A DNA stretch of 64,000 nt from Pseudomaricurvus alcaniphilus (GTDB taxonomy: Bacteria > Pseudomonadota > Gammaproteobacteria > Pseudomonadales > Cellvibrionaceae), in the NCBI RefSeq assembly GCF_011440395.1, contig NZ_JAAOIX010000002.1, positions 434,001 through 498,000 of the forward strand. Reading direction: 5' to 3'. The notes beneath the pieces are model-generated. The model did no database searches and was not told where the DNA came from. It was given only the letters and a program-made list of their open reading frames with translations. Positions 1 to 7,828 of the stretch are shown in pieces. The position numbers and the translations under genes were made by a program. Each line of letters begins with the position of its first letter. The first letter of the stretch is position 1.

Positions 1-719
1 CTGGAACGCGAGTTGCACTCTTCCTGCTCACTGAGCATTAGCAGCCTCGAAATCGCTTGACGATGACTCGGCTCCGTATGCAGTACTTCGGTGAAATGCA
101 AACAGGCCTGTGCATATTGGTTTTTGGCCTCGTGAATCAGTCCGAGATGGTAGTGTGTGCGCCAGGGGGGAGCGCCCAACCGGTCCGCTGACTCGATGGC
201 CAGCAGCGACCGGTCGTAGCGGCCTTCAAGATAATAGATCGCTGCTTGTACTTCATACAGCGCCGGGTAATCCGGGGCCAGCTTTAGCTGGCGCTCAACT
301 GTTGCTCGCGCGAGTGTGAAATTGCCCTCCGCCAGCGCCAGTCGACTGCGCAAAACAGCAGCTTCCGGTGCGATAATCGGCATCGCGAGGACCTGGTCCA
401 AAGCGAACTGGCTGTCCAGTCGCCGTCCCAACTGAAACTGCACCAGCGCGGTGGTTGTCAGAATGGTCGGATCGCCAGGAAATTCGAGGGCCAAACCTTC
501 CAGTTCTCGCACTAACCTGCGACAGTCCAACAGATGGTTGTTGTGGCGGTGGCACTCGACCCCATGATCAAGGTCAACCTTGTACTCATCCAGCAACTGG
601 TTCAGGCGCAAGTCCGGGTCAAAACTCTGTTGCTTGCCAGCCAGGGATGTGCAGCCCTGTATCAGGGTAAGTCCAACAACAATCAGTGCAGGCAGTACTT
701 TTTTCACTATTTTAATCAT
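1..719 (-). CDS. TPR-repeat lipoprotein, TadD-like (3' end beyond window)
   Basis: Open frame on the minus strand from an ATG at 719 to the left edge, with no stop, so the C-terminus is missing. A GAGGA-type ribosome site lies just upstream. The N-terminus is a short basic stretch, a hydrophobic run and a lipobox-like LIQGC, so an outer-membrane lipoprotein is likely, although Q at -2 is not typical. The rest is helical and tetratricopeptide-like, for example around LKLAPDYPALYEVQAAIYY and RTHYHLGLIHEAK. It starts 30 bp after the secretin gene on the same strand, which fits the TPR lipoprotein (TadD/RcpB-like) of Flp/Tad pilus loci. That role is inferred from context; the TPR fold and lipidation are read from sequence. 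Confidence 0.7.
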   Translation of the reverse strand, partial: MIKIVKKVLPALIVVGLTLIQGCTSLAGKQQSFDPDLRLNQLLDEYKVDLDHGVECHRHNNHLLDCRRLVRELEGLALEFPGDPTILTTTALVQFQLGRRLDSQFALDQVLAMPIIAPEAAVLRSRLALAEGNFTLARATVERQLKLAPDYPALYEVQAAIYYLEGRYDRSLLAIESADRLGAPPWRTHYHLGLIHEAKNQYAQACLHFTEVLHTEPSHRQAISRLLMLSEQEECNSRS

Positions 720-749
720 TCGATATTCCTCGCTATCTGTAGTCAGTAT

Positions 750-2696
750 TTAACCGGCGGAGTTCAGTACTCTGCGCAAAATCTCCGACCCCAACGGAAA
801 CTGCCATAACTCCACTTCGTGGCGCGGTTCACGTACGATCGTCGGTGTGACAATGATGATCAGTTCTCGCTCTGAGTCCGCCGCTGAAGTGGCCTCGGCC
901 AAACTACCCAACAAAGGCAGCTGACTGACTCCCGGGACAAAATCGTGACTGTCGCTAATATCCCGGCTGACCAGCCCGCCGATAATCAGCGGTTGACCAT
1001 CGCGCAGGCGAGTAGAGGTATTGAGGCTGCGGACATTAAATGCCGAGGTATTGAGCGCGGCACCGGTACTACCCGCGATATCCTGGGTGAGGAGCGTGTC
1101 GGGCATTGAGATCACGGGGTTCAGATCAAGCGTAATACGGTCCTTCTCATCCACTAGGGCCCGCACTGCCAACTGAACACCAAACGCTTTAAATTCAGTA
1201 CCGCTGAAGACCCCGGCGGTATTGGTGCCGATTTGATCATCATTGGCGATGCCAGTGGGTGCAAATGCTGTGGGCACAGGCACTTCACCGCCCGCACGAA
1301 AGACTGCAGACTCTCCCGCCAATACCGTCAAGTTGGGACGCGAAAGCGTGCGGGATATCCCCTCCTCTTCCAGCAGGGAGAAAAGCAAATCAAAAGCGAT
1401 ATCGCGACTACCAAGCTGAAAGTTATTGACCAAAGTGCCACCGAGTACCTGTAAAGCATTTTCAACCTGACTGGCACTAGCGGCCTGGGAAGAGGCCCCG
1501 GCGAGACCAAAATTGCCGCCGCCACTGTCGTAGCCGTTACTAATCAGGGAAAAGTCCGGCCGCCATTGCTTGAGTTGACGGCGATTCACTTCATACATTT
1601 GCACAGCTACCCGAACCTGAGGCAGATCGCGAACCTCGATGGTCGACAGAATCCGGCCGCCAGCAACGGATAACATTTTCGCTCGACCGACATTGGACAG
1701 CAGGTTATTACCCGCCAGACCACTGCCGAATGTACCCGCCGGGTTGGATCCAAAACCAGAGGACCGCGCGGCTGTGCCGGTCCTGGCCCCATTTACCAGT
1801 CCTCCGGATTCGTTGGCAATTGTGGTAATGGTGTCAACCCCGGACAACTCGGTATAATTTCCAGTAAACAGTCTGGATGCCAGATTTAGTACCCTGACCA
1901 GATCTACCTGGGTTTCGACAAAGCCACCTAGCAACAAAGTGTCAACTTCATCTCGGGGTGTATCGCCTTGCTGAATGCGAGTTACAGTTACTGCCGCCCC
2001 CCCGAGACGATCAACGGCGTTCTTGACCTTTTCAGTGATGTCCAGCGGCAGCTCTTCAACTTGAATCAGGTTAATAATCGCTGCCTTGGCCACGTTACGA
2101 CGAGGCTTCTGGTCATTGCTTCCAGGTAAGCGAAAACGAGCATCGACCCTACCCTGCTGCCCGGAGGTAGACTGCAGCAGCACATCCGTAGCACTCGGTT
2201 GGTAATCCCGCCCGGCATCCAGGTAATGACGTGCAGCGGATTCAGCAGCGTTGCGGAACTCAATCGTGGGCACACGTCCACGGAGAACCAGAGCGGCCCT
2301 GTCAGGGGCCAGCGTCAGGCGAATACCCGGATGGATGTCTCCGAGAGCCGAGTGCAGCACGCTGAGATCCTCAATCACACTGAACAAAAACGTCTCTGAT
2401 GTCTCGTCGGTATACCACACCATAATACTGGTGCGACCGACTTTTTTGGCCAGAGCTAACAATTCATTGCTGCCGAGTATTTCTACCTGAAGGGTTTCTT
2501 TTTGACCGACAGCCACTCGCTCCAGAGGCTTGGAAAATACCATGCGTGAATGGGTCCACTGCACCAACTCACGAATGTTGCGGGACTTACTGCCATCGGC
2601 TGTTTCCACGAACTTGAGGCCGTTGCTCCCTGACGTTGCCGGCTGTGTTGAAAATACGCCGCATACGATCAGCAAGAAGATCAATATTTGCTTCAT
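750..2696 (-). CDS. cpaC: Flp/Tad pilus secretin, CpaC/RcpA-like
   Basis: A 648-residue outer-membrane secretin that would form the pilus exit pore. Residues 1-20 are a signal peptide. Residues about 45-110 match the pilus-secretin N-terminal domain (SKPLERVAVGQKETLQVEIL, then KKVGRTSIMVW). A middle region with a Gly/Asn/Ser-rich insert is followed by the secretin core at about 370-630, with VRVAVQMYEVNRRQLKQW, LSRPNLTVLAGESAVFRAGG and a final IIGGLVSRD / ELIIIVTPTIV block. CpaC-type secretins are usually somewhat shorter; the extra length lies in the linker. The ATG has a GGAGAG site upstream. A TPR lipoprotein follows after 30 bp; the other tad genes would lie outside the window. PilQ or GspD are less likely because their N0/N1 repeats are absent. 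Confidence 0.85.
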   Translation of the reverse strand: MKQILIFLLIVCGVFSTQPATSGSNGLKFVETADGSKSRNIRELVQWTHSRMVFSKPLERVAVGQKETLQVEILGSNELLALAKKVGRTSIMVWYTDETSETFLFSVIEDLSVLHSALGDIHPGIRLTLAPDRAALVLRGRVPTIEFRNAAESAARHYLDAGRDYQPSATDVLLQSTSGQQGRVDARFRLPGSNDQKPRRNVAKAAIINLIQVEELPLDITEKVKNAVDRLGGAAVTVTRIQQGDTPRDEVDTLLLGGFVETQVDLVRVLNLASRLFTGNYTELSGVDTITTIANESGGLVNGARTGTAARSSGFGSNPAGTFGSGLAGNNLLSNVGRAKMLSVAGGRILSTIEVRDLPQVRVAVQMYEVNRRQLKQWRPDFSLISNGYDSGGGNFGLAGASSQAASASQVENALQVLGGTLVNNFQLGSRDIAFDLLFSLLEEEGISRTLSRPNLTVLAGESAVFRAGGEVPVPTAFAPTGIANDDQIGTNTAGVFSGTEFKAFGVQLAVRALVDEKDRITLDLNPVISMPDTLLTQDIAGSTGAALNTSAFNVRSLNTSTRLRDGQPLIIGGLVSRDISDSHDFVPGVSQLPLLGSLAEATSAADSERELIIIVTPTIVREPRHEVELWQFPLGSEILRRVLNSAG

Positions 2697-2767
2697 GATA
2701 GCTCTCCGCCATTTTTTAGTTTTCGGTGCTGAATAAAACAGCCCGGAATTAAAGGAGGTAGAGCAGG

Positions 2768-2842
2768 ATGCGAGCCAACTTGAAACGACTGCTTTTGAAA
2801 CTCAAAAACACCATATTATTCAGTTGGTTACAGAAACCATAG
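2768..2842 (+). CDS. Possible 24-residue small ORF with a near-perfect ribosome site
   Basis: In the 239-bp gap between the secretin start and the histidine-kinase stop, the plus strand carries AAAGGAGG at 2751-2758 followed nine bases later by ATG at 2768. The frame runs 24 codons and ends in TAG. The product would be a basic, leucine-rich, amphipathic peptide (MRANLKRLLLKLKN then TILFSWLQKP). Neither neighbour uses this strand. Nothing else supports translation, and a strong ribosome-site match can occur by chance, so this is only a candidate. Confidence 0.2.
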   Translation: MRANLKRLLLKLKNTILFSWLQKP

Positions 2843-2935
2843 AGACTATCACTAGCGAGTATTACGAGATTAGAACAATTCGGTTTATTATGATTCGCAA
2901 ATTGCCACGCGGATTGCGGCTTGCAACAGTGAACA

Positions 2936-5773
2936 TCACTTATGCTTTTTCTGTAGTTGCGCGCGCGCTTCTGACAGGCGAACTATTTTTCCCAAAAGAC
3001 CGCCAATTTCCATTCCACAATCAAGAAATTTTGCCAGCATATTGTAAAGCTCCTGTCGGCAAATCGGCTTGGATAAATAGTCGTTCATACCAGCCTTTAT
3101 AAAACGTTCCCTATCACCATAAATAGCATCTGCTGTTACTGCTACCACTGGAACCTGACTGAAATGTTTACTGAGACTGCGAATATGTCGAGTAGTTGTA
3201 ATTCCGTCCATAACCGGCATTTGGATATCCATTAACACCAGGTCGATTCGCTCTTCTTCGAGAATATTCAATGCTTCAAAGCCATGTTGGGCGACGCGGA
3301 CACCACAACCTCTAGCTTCAAGGAAATGGCGAATAACCATTTGGTTTTGTTGGTTATCCTCGACGACCAGGACTACCTTATCCGCATAGTGCGCTTTGGT
3401 TCCAGACAAGTACTTCACCTGCTGGGGTAACGACTGGCCCTGGTCAATCCTGTTCGATCCGCTGGCTATTCCCAAAGACTGTACAAAAGCTGATATCTTG
3501 AATGGCCCTGATAGAGAGATGTCGCTCACATCATCGGCCCTGTTAGCAGAAGCTTCCTGTAACAAAGGGTTAACCGAAATGAGTGTCGGGCTTTTCGCCT
3601 CGACCACCCCGGGTGCACGCTGAAACTGGTCAACCATATCCGGGCTTGTGATAATGACAGTGCTGTACGCAGATATCCTGGAAGCTGTTAAATCTGTGGC
3701 CTGCTCAAAGCATTGATGGGGAATTTTATAGCGCTGCAGCAGATGGATTACTGCGGAATTAATCGCAGAATTACATCCAACAATTGCAAACGGGCTGCGC
3801 TTAACGGTATCTGCGGGTAGATTATTGTCTATAGTGGGGTCGCAGCGCAGGGGAAAAATCACCGTAAACTCACTCCCCTTTCCCGGCTCGGACACTAGTT
3901 CGATACTGCCCCTAGCTGCTTGGCAGATCTGGTGACAGATTGCGAGACCCAGGCCGCTGCCGCCGTACTTTCTCGTAGTAGAAACATCTGACTGGACAAA
4001 TGGTTGAAATATGTTTTGCTGTTTTTCAAGTGGAATACCGATACCGGTATCCTTGACCCTAACGATCAGCTCGCAGTCATCGTTTCCCGATGCACGGCTA
4101 TCCACAATCACAACAACCTGTCCCTGGGAAGTAAATTTAACAGCGTTGGCCAGTAAATTGGTCAGCACTTGACGCAACCTGGGCTTGTCGCCGATCAACG
4201 TCATAGGGACATTGGGCCTCACATCCAGAATCAATTGCAGCCCTTTTTGCAAAGCCTCACGCGCCACCATATCTATGGCGTCTTCGAGGCAGCTGGACAG
4301 GTCGAAGTGCTTATTTTCCAGATTTAGAAGTCCTGATTCAAAGCGGGAAAACGTCAGCACATCATCCAGAATGGTCAACAGCGCACTGCTACTGGTTTTA
4401 ATTAACGACGCATAACGGCTCTGCTCACTGGAAAGCCTTGTATCTCCGAGAATTTCGGAAGAGCCGATGATTGCATTCAATGGAGTACGGATTTCATGGC
4501 TGATATTGGCCAAAAATCTGCTTTTTGCTTCTGCCAATGATTCAGCCTGGTTCTTCGCCATCTGCAGCGCGCGCGCCGACTCAACCCGCTCGTCGATATC
4601 CACCAGGGTGACCGCTATGGAAGTTAATGTCCCCTGTTGCCCACTTTCTATGGGAGTCATGGTCATTTCAACCCAGGAGTCACTGCTATTCTTCTTTCGT
4701 ATTTGAATATCAGTTCTTGTATTGGTGCGCTTACCTGCTCGGTAGGCGGCTATCGCATGATTTATTAGATCTTTATATAGCTCACCGACGTAATTCGCGA
4801 TTGGCTTATTGAGGCAGCCCTCCGGATCGAGACCTGTTAAACTTTGCCAGGCATGATTGATAAATGTCATTTCTCCATTAGGACGCAGCTGCAGAACCAC
4901 TTCTTTTATATTGTCGACGACAGAGCGGTAATTAAATTCACTTTTTGCCGCTGCCTCCTCTGCTATTATTCTCTGGGTAATATCGGTTTCGACGGCGATA
5001 AAATGGCTTATGCGTCCGTCATCATCTAGAACTGGCGAAGCATCAATCGCCACCCAGTAGAGCTCGCCACTGCGCCGATAATTGGCAATCTCCACAGTAA
5101 ATTCTTTGCCCTCTTTGATAGCCCTGGACATTTTTCTAATTGTTTCCGGATCTGTGGCGGGCCCCTGCAAGAACTCCCCGGGAGTCATACCTGTGACTTC
5201 CTGCAACTTATAGCCGGATTGCTCTTCGAAACTGCTATTCACCCACTCTATTCTTCCTTCGCGATCTGCAATGATAACCAGATTGTTGGTGTGTCTGGCC
5301 ACTAGTGAGAGCTGACGAGAGTAGTGCTCCTGCTTACGAAGGCGTTCCTCCATGTTTTTATGCTGCTGAATATCAAAAAAAGAACCAATAAAGCCTTTTC
5401 CATCTGTGTCCGTTTCGACCAGGCGCAACTCAAACCAGCGCGGTGGCCCCTCACTGGGAACCAGCTGCAATTCGGCCTGGTTCACATCTTTACAGCCCAG
5501 GCGTGACAGATAATCACTGAAAACCCTGTCATCCTTTTCCGTTGCAAGGAATTCAGTCAACCTCGATTCCAGCAGCACCTTATCCTGGTATCCCAGCTGG
5601 CGCTTCCAGGCGGGATTGACATACGTCAGGTTAAAATTCTGGTCACACTCAAAAATACATTCGTCAAGCAATGACAACAGTTTTGAGTGACGCTTTTGAT
5701 TGTACGACAGCTTTTCTACCAGCGCGTAGTTGATCTGGGTTTGCAGCTCGTCGCTTTTAGGATTGCTGGACAA
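2936..5773 (-). CDS. Hybrid sensor histidine kinase, three PAS domains and receiver
   Basis: A 945-residue cytoplasmic hybrid kinase with no membrane segment. Domains in order: PAS at about 31-140, PAS/PAC at 150-270, PAS at 285-405, dimerisation/phosphoacceptor domain with FLANISHEIRTPLNAIIGSS (histidine near 432), and HATPase with NLLANAVKFT, DTGIGIP and GGSGLGLAI. A degenerate receiver-like segment lies at about 665-770, then an intact receiver at 790-910 with phosphoacceptor LVLMDIQMPVMDG and the KP motif. The start is TTG at 5773, with GGGAG about ten bases upstream and no earlier methionine. It follows the isochorismatase-family gene by 16 bp, so the two are probably co-transcribed. The signal is unknown; lack of membrane helices implies an internal or redox/ligand cue sensed by PAS. 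Confidence 0.9.
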   Translation of the reverse strand: MSSNPKSDELQTQINYALVEKLSYNQKRHSKLLSLLDECIFECDQNFNLTYVNPAWKRQLGYQDKVLLESRLTEFLATEKDDRVFSDYLSRLGCKDVNQAELQLVPSEGPPRWFELRLVETDTDGKGFIGSFFDIQQHKNMEERLRKQEHYSRQLSLVARHTNNLVIIADREGRIEWVNSSFEEQSGYKLQEVTGMTPGEFLQGPATDPETIRKMSRAIKEGKEFTVEIANYRRSGELYWVAIDASPVLDDDGRISHFIAVETDITQRIIAEEAAAKSEFNYRSVVDNIKEVVLQLRPNGEMTFINHAWQSLTGLDPEGCLNKPIANYVGELYKDLINHAIAAYRAGKRTNTRTDIQIRKKNSSDSWVEMTMTPIESGQQGTLTSIAVTLVDIDERVESARALQMAKNQAESLAEAKSRFLANISHEIRTPLNAIIGSSEILGDTRLSSEQSRYASLIKTSSSALLTILDDVLTFSRFESGLLNLENKHFDLSSCLEDAIDMVAREALQKGLQLILDVRPNVPMTLIGDKPRLRQVLTNLLANAVKFTSQGQVVVIVDSRASGNDDCELIVRVKDTGIGIPLEKQQNIFQPFVQSDVSTTRKYGGSGLGLAICHQICQAARGSIELVSEPGKGSEFTVIFPLRCDPTIDNNLPADTVKRSPFAIVGCNSAINSAVIHLLQRYKIPHQCFEQATDLTASRISAYSTVIITSPDMVDQFQRAPGVVEAKSPTLISVNPLLQEASANRADDVSDISLSGPFKISAFVQSLGIASGSNRIDQGQSLPQQVKYLSGTKAHYADKVVLVVEDNQQNQMVIRHFLEARGCGVRVAQHGFEALNILEEERIDLVLMDIQMPVMDGITTTRHIRSLSKHFSQVPVVAVTADAIYGDRERFIKAGMNDYLSKPICRQELYNMLAKFLDCGMEIGGLLGKIVRLSEARAQLQKKHK

Positions 5774-5789
5774 ACAGTAATACTCCCAA

Positions 5790-6389
5790 TCAGGATTCGC
5801 TTATCAGTGCCTTTGACGAAGATACATGGGCATAGAGCGGAAAGACCTCTTCGCAATAAAAGATCTGCTCAAAAGGCGTACGACTGGAGGTGCAATCTTC
5901 GAGAATGGTAACTTGAAAACCAAGATCCACCGCGGAGCGAGCTGTAGAATCAATACAAATCGAGGTTACCGTACCGGCGAAAACAATTTCCTTAATCCCT
6001 GAATCCTTGAGGATATTTTCCAGGTTGGTGCTAAAGAATGCATTGAGCCCTCTCTTGCCCGGGACCATTTTCACTATATCGGAGAAGGCATCAAGCTGCT
6101 CAATAATTTGTGCACCATAGGTGTTTTCTTTAAATGCACCAACTTCCTTAATAGTTTTCAATATCCCAATAGGCTCTTTCAGCTCACTATAATCTTCGGT
6201 AAAGTGAATCGGGGTATTTACCACCAACCCGAACTCCCTCCCGGCTTTGCGCAACAATTCCAGGGTGTTTTCCAACACACCGGTAATACGGGACGACTCT
6301 TCGATGACATTGTAGAGAATACCATCAGGAGAAAAGTAGTCGTTTTGGAAGCCGATCAATACCAGAGCTTTTTCATTTATTTGATTCAT
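5790..6389 (-). CDS. Isochorismatase-family cysteine hydrolase
   Basis: A 199-residue alpha/beta hydrolase of the isochorismatase-like superfamily. The catalytic triad is visible: Asp in LIGFQNDYFSP, Lys in VPGKRGLNAF and Cys in GTVTSICIDSTARSA. The family includes isochorismatases, nicotinamidases and assorted amidases, and this sequence does not identify the substrate. It lies between a kinase-like receiver protein (27 bp upstream) and a hybrid histidine kinase (16 bp downstream), all on one strand. It may make or destroy a small molecule sensed by the adjacent kinase; that link is only inference from position. Confidence 0.85.
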   Translation of the reverse strand: MNQINEKALVLIGFQNDYFSPDGILYNVIEESSRITGVLENTLELLRKAGREFGLVVNTPIHFTEDYSELKEPIGILKTIKEVGAFKENTYGAQIIEQLDAFSDIVKMVPGKRGLNAFFSTNLENILKDSGIKEIVFAGTVTSICIDSTARSAVDLGFQVTILEDCTSSRTPFEQIFYCEEVFPLYAHVSSSKALISES

Positions 6390-6416
6390 AGTTTGCTACT
6401 CGAGATAGGGCGCGGA

Positions 6417-7493
6417 TTACGATGTGTGGTACTGGCGCCAGGTAAATAGAAATGATTCCAGGGAACTTTTTTTAATCGGCTTCTCAATATGTTGGGTAAT
6501 ACCGGCGTCGAAAAGTTTTTCGATGGCGTCCTGACCATTAACACCCGTCAGGGATATTTTATCAGTGTGTGAGTTTATTGATCCGGGCTGGCTTATCCGG
6601 TTTGCGACTTCGCTGCCGTTCATATGAGGCATGCGTTCATCCAGGAAGATCAGGTCGAAGCGCTTGCTTTCAGCAATGGCCAAAGCCTGCTCACCGTCAT
6701 CGGCGCAAACAACCTGGCAACCCAGTCTCTCCAACATTACCTGAGTTGTAATTTGACTTGGCTTGCTATCATCTGCCAACAAGACCATTAATTTTCTTTG
6801 AAAACCGTTCAGCAAACAGATTAAATCGCTGTCAAAATAAGGCCAGAACAGAGGAATACCACTTTGAAGTGTGGCTGCTTTTATTTGATCAATATCGTAT
6901 AGGCAAATTGATCGTCTCTCTCTGCCGCTCTGTCGGGCATAGTTAGCGATTTCCGGGTTTAGCCGGCAATCAAAAAAGAAAAATGTTGGCTCAGTTCTCG
7001 CTGCAACATCGTCGGCAGCCGTCTGTAACCTATCAAACAAGTTCAAGCGTTTTGCTAATGTTGACAATTCATAGACGAGACTGCTGTCATTAGTGATGGG
7101 TGTTAGGGATTGTGAGTCCAGGATTATTGGCGGTAGAGGGTTGCTCAATACGCAACAGTCATCCCAATCAAACGCGATTGACGACGAACTATATTCGTCA
7201 GGCGTCACCGCGATCATTAGTTTACTTTCCGCAATAGAGATTGTTACCTCTACAACTGAAGTTGCGCGACCGACGGCTGTCACAATCAGGGGCAAAAGGC
7301 CGCTGACAATGTCAGTGGGTAGGCACGAAATAGCCAACCTGGAATATCCGGTTCTATTCGTCAGCAATAATGGCAACTTCGATCCGGACTGCTTCCAGTG
7401 ACCCGCCGCTATCAATTGAATAATTTCGAGCACATTGACCATAAGTATTCTTAACTTCCAGTTTGAGTACAACCACAAGCAAATAAAATTCAT
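6417..7493 (-). CDS. Receiver protein with a degenerate kinase-like N-terminus
   Basis: Up to 358 residues. Residues about 232-350 are a clear receiver domain (LLADDSKPS, phosphoacceptor in LIFLDERMPHMNG, lysine in IEKPIK). The N-terminal part resembles the region between the phosphoacceptor domain and HATPase of the kinase two genes downstream: LLPLIVTAVGRATSVVEVTI aligns with that kinase's NLLANAVKFT region, but the N-box asparagines and glycine boxes are lost. It therefore looks like a hybrid kinase that lost catalysis and kept its receiver. The ATG at 7493 has AAGGA only two bases away; the ATG at 7442 (residue 18) is an equally plausible start. It heads a probable three-gene operon with the isochorismatase and the hybrid kinase. 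Confidence 0.75.
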   Translation of the reverse strand: MNFICLWLYSNWKLRILMVNVLEIIQLIAAGHWKQSGSKLPLLLTNRTGYSRLAISCLPTDIVSGLLPLIVTAVGRATSVVEVTISIAESKLMIAVTPDEYSSSSIAFDWDDCCVLSNPLPPIILDSQSLTPITNDSSLVYELSTLAKRLNLFDRLQTAADDVAARTEPTFFFFDCRLNPEIANYARQSGRERRSICLYDIDQIKAATLQSGIPLFWPYFDSDLICLLNGFQRKLMVLLADDSKPSQITTQVMLERLGCQVVCADDGEQALAIAESKRFDLIFLDERMPHMNGSEVANRISQPGSINSHTDKISLTGVNGQDAIEKLFDAGITQHIEKPIKKSSLESFLFTWRQYHTS

Positions 7494-7828
7494 AATCCTT
7501 TAGCAAAATATGCGCCAGCCACTCCAACGAATAACTCGTTTTAAATCAATAACTTATATTTATCTCTAGGCCTGACCAGATCGACAGACTGGTCCCCTGC
7601 CAAATTGCTTTTCATTTTGCATTGCAAAATGCAAGTCGCAACTAACTGCCACCTCACCAAGAGCGCTATACAGGTAAAAATGCCAGCCACTCACTGCTTT
7701 TTCCTGCCATAAACACAGATAGCAAGCGGGACGCAGTATTCATCGGTGGGCCTACTTCTAGGTGGCTGCGACCTGACCTGACTACGATTTGCCCCGACAA
7801 CAAGCCCCGACCACAAGAGTGCCGCGTA
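7494..7828. other. 335-bp intergenic region
   Basis: Lies downstream of the ammonium-transporter fusion gene and upstream of the receiver-protein operon, both on the minus strand, so it should hold that operon's promoter. It contains an AT-rich stretch at about 7530-7570, a GACCAG...CTGGTC dyad (7574-7579 and 7589-7594) and a perfect 9-bp dyad at 7613-7631. I see no convincing gene. Confidence 0.5.
7613..7631. promoter_or_regulatory. Operator-like perfect palindrome
   Basis: CATTTTGCA and TGCAAAATG form a perfect 9-bp dyad separated by one T. A one-base spacer cannot make a stable hairpin, so protein binding by a dimeric regulator is the more likely use. It lies about 120 bp upstream of the receiver-protein start at 7493. 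The regulator is unknown. Confidence 0.4.
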
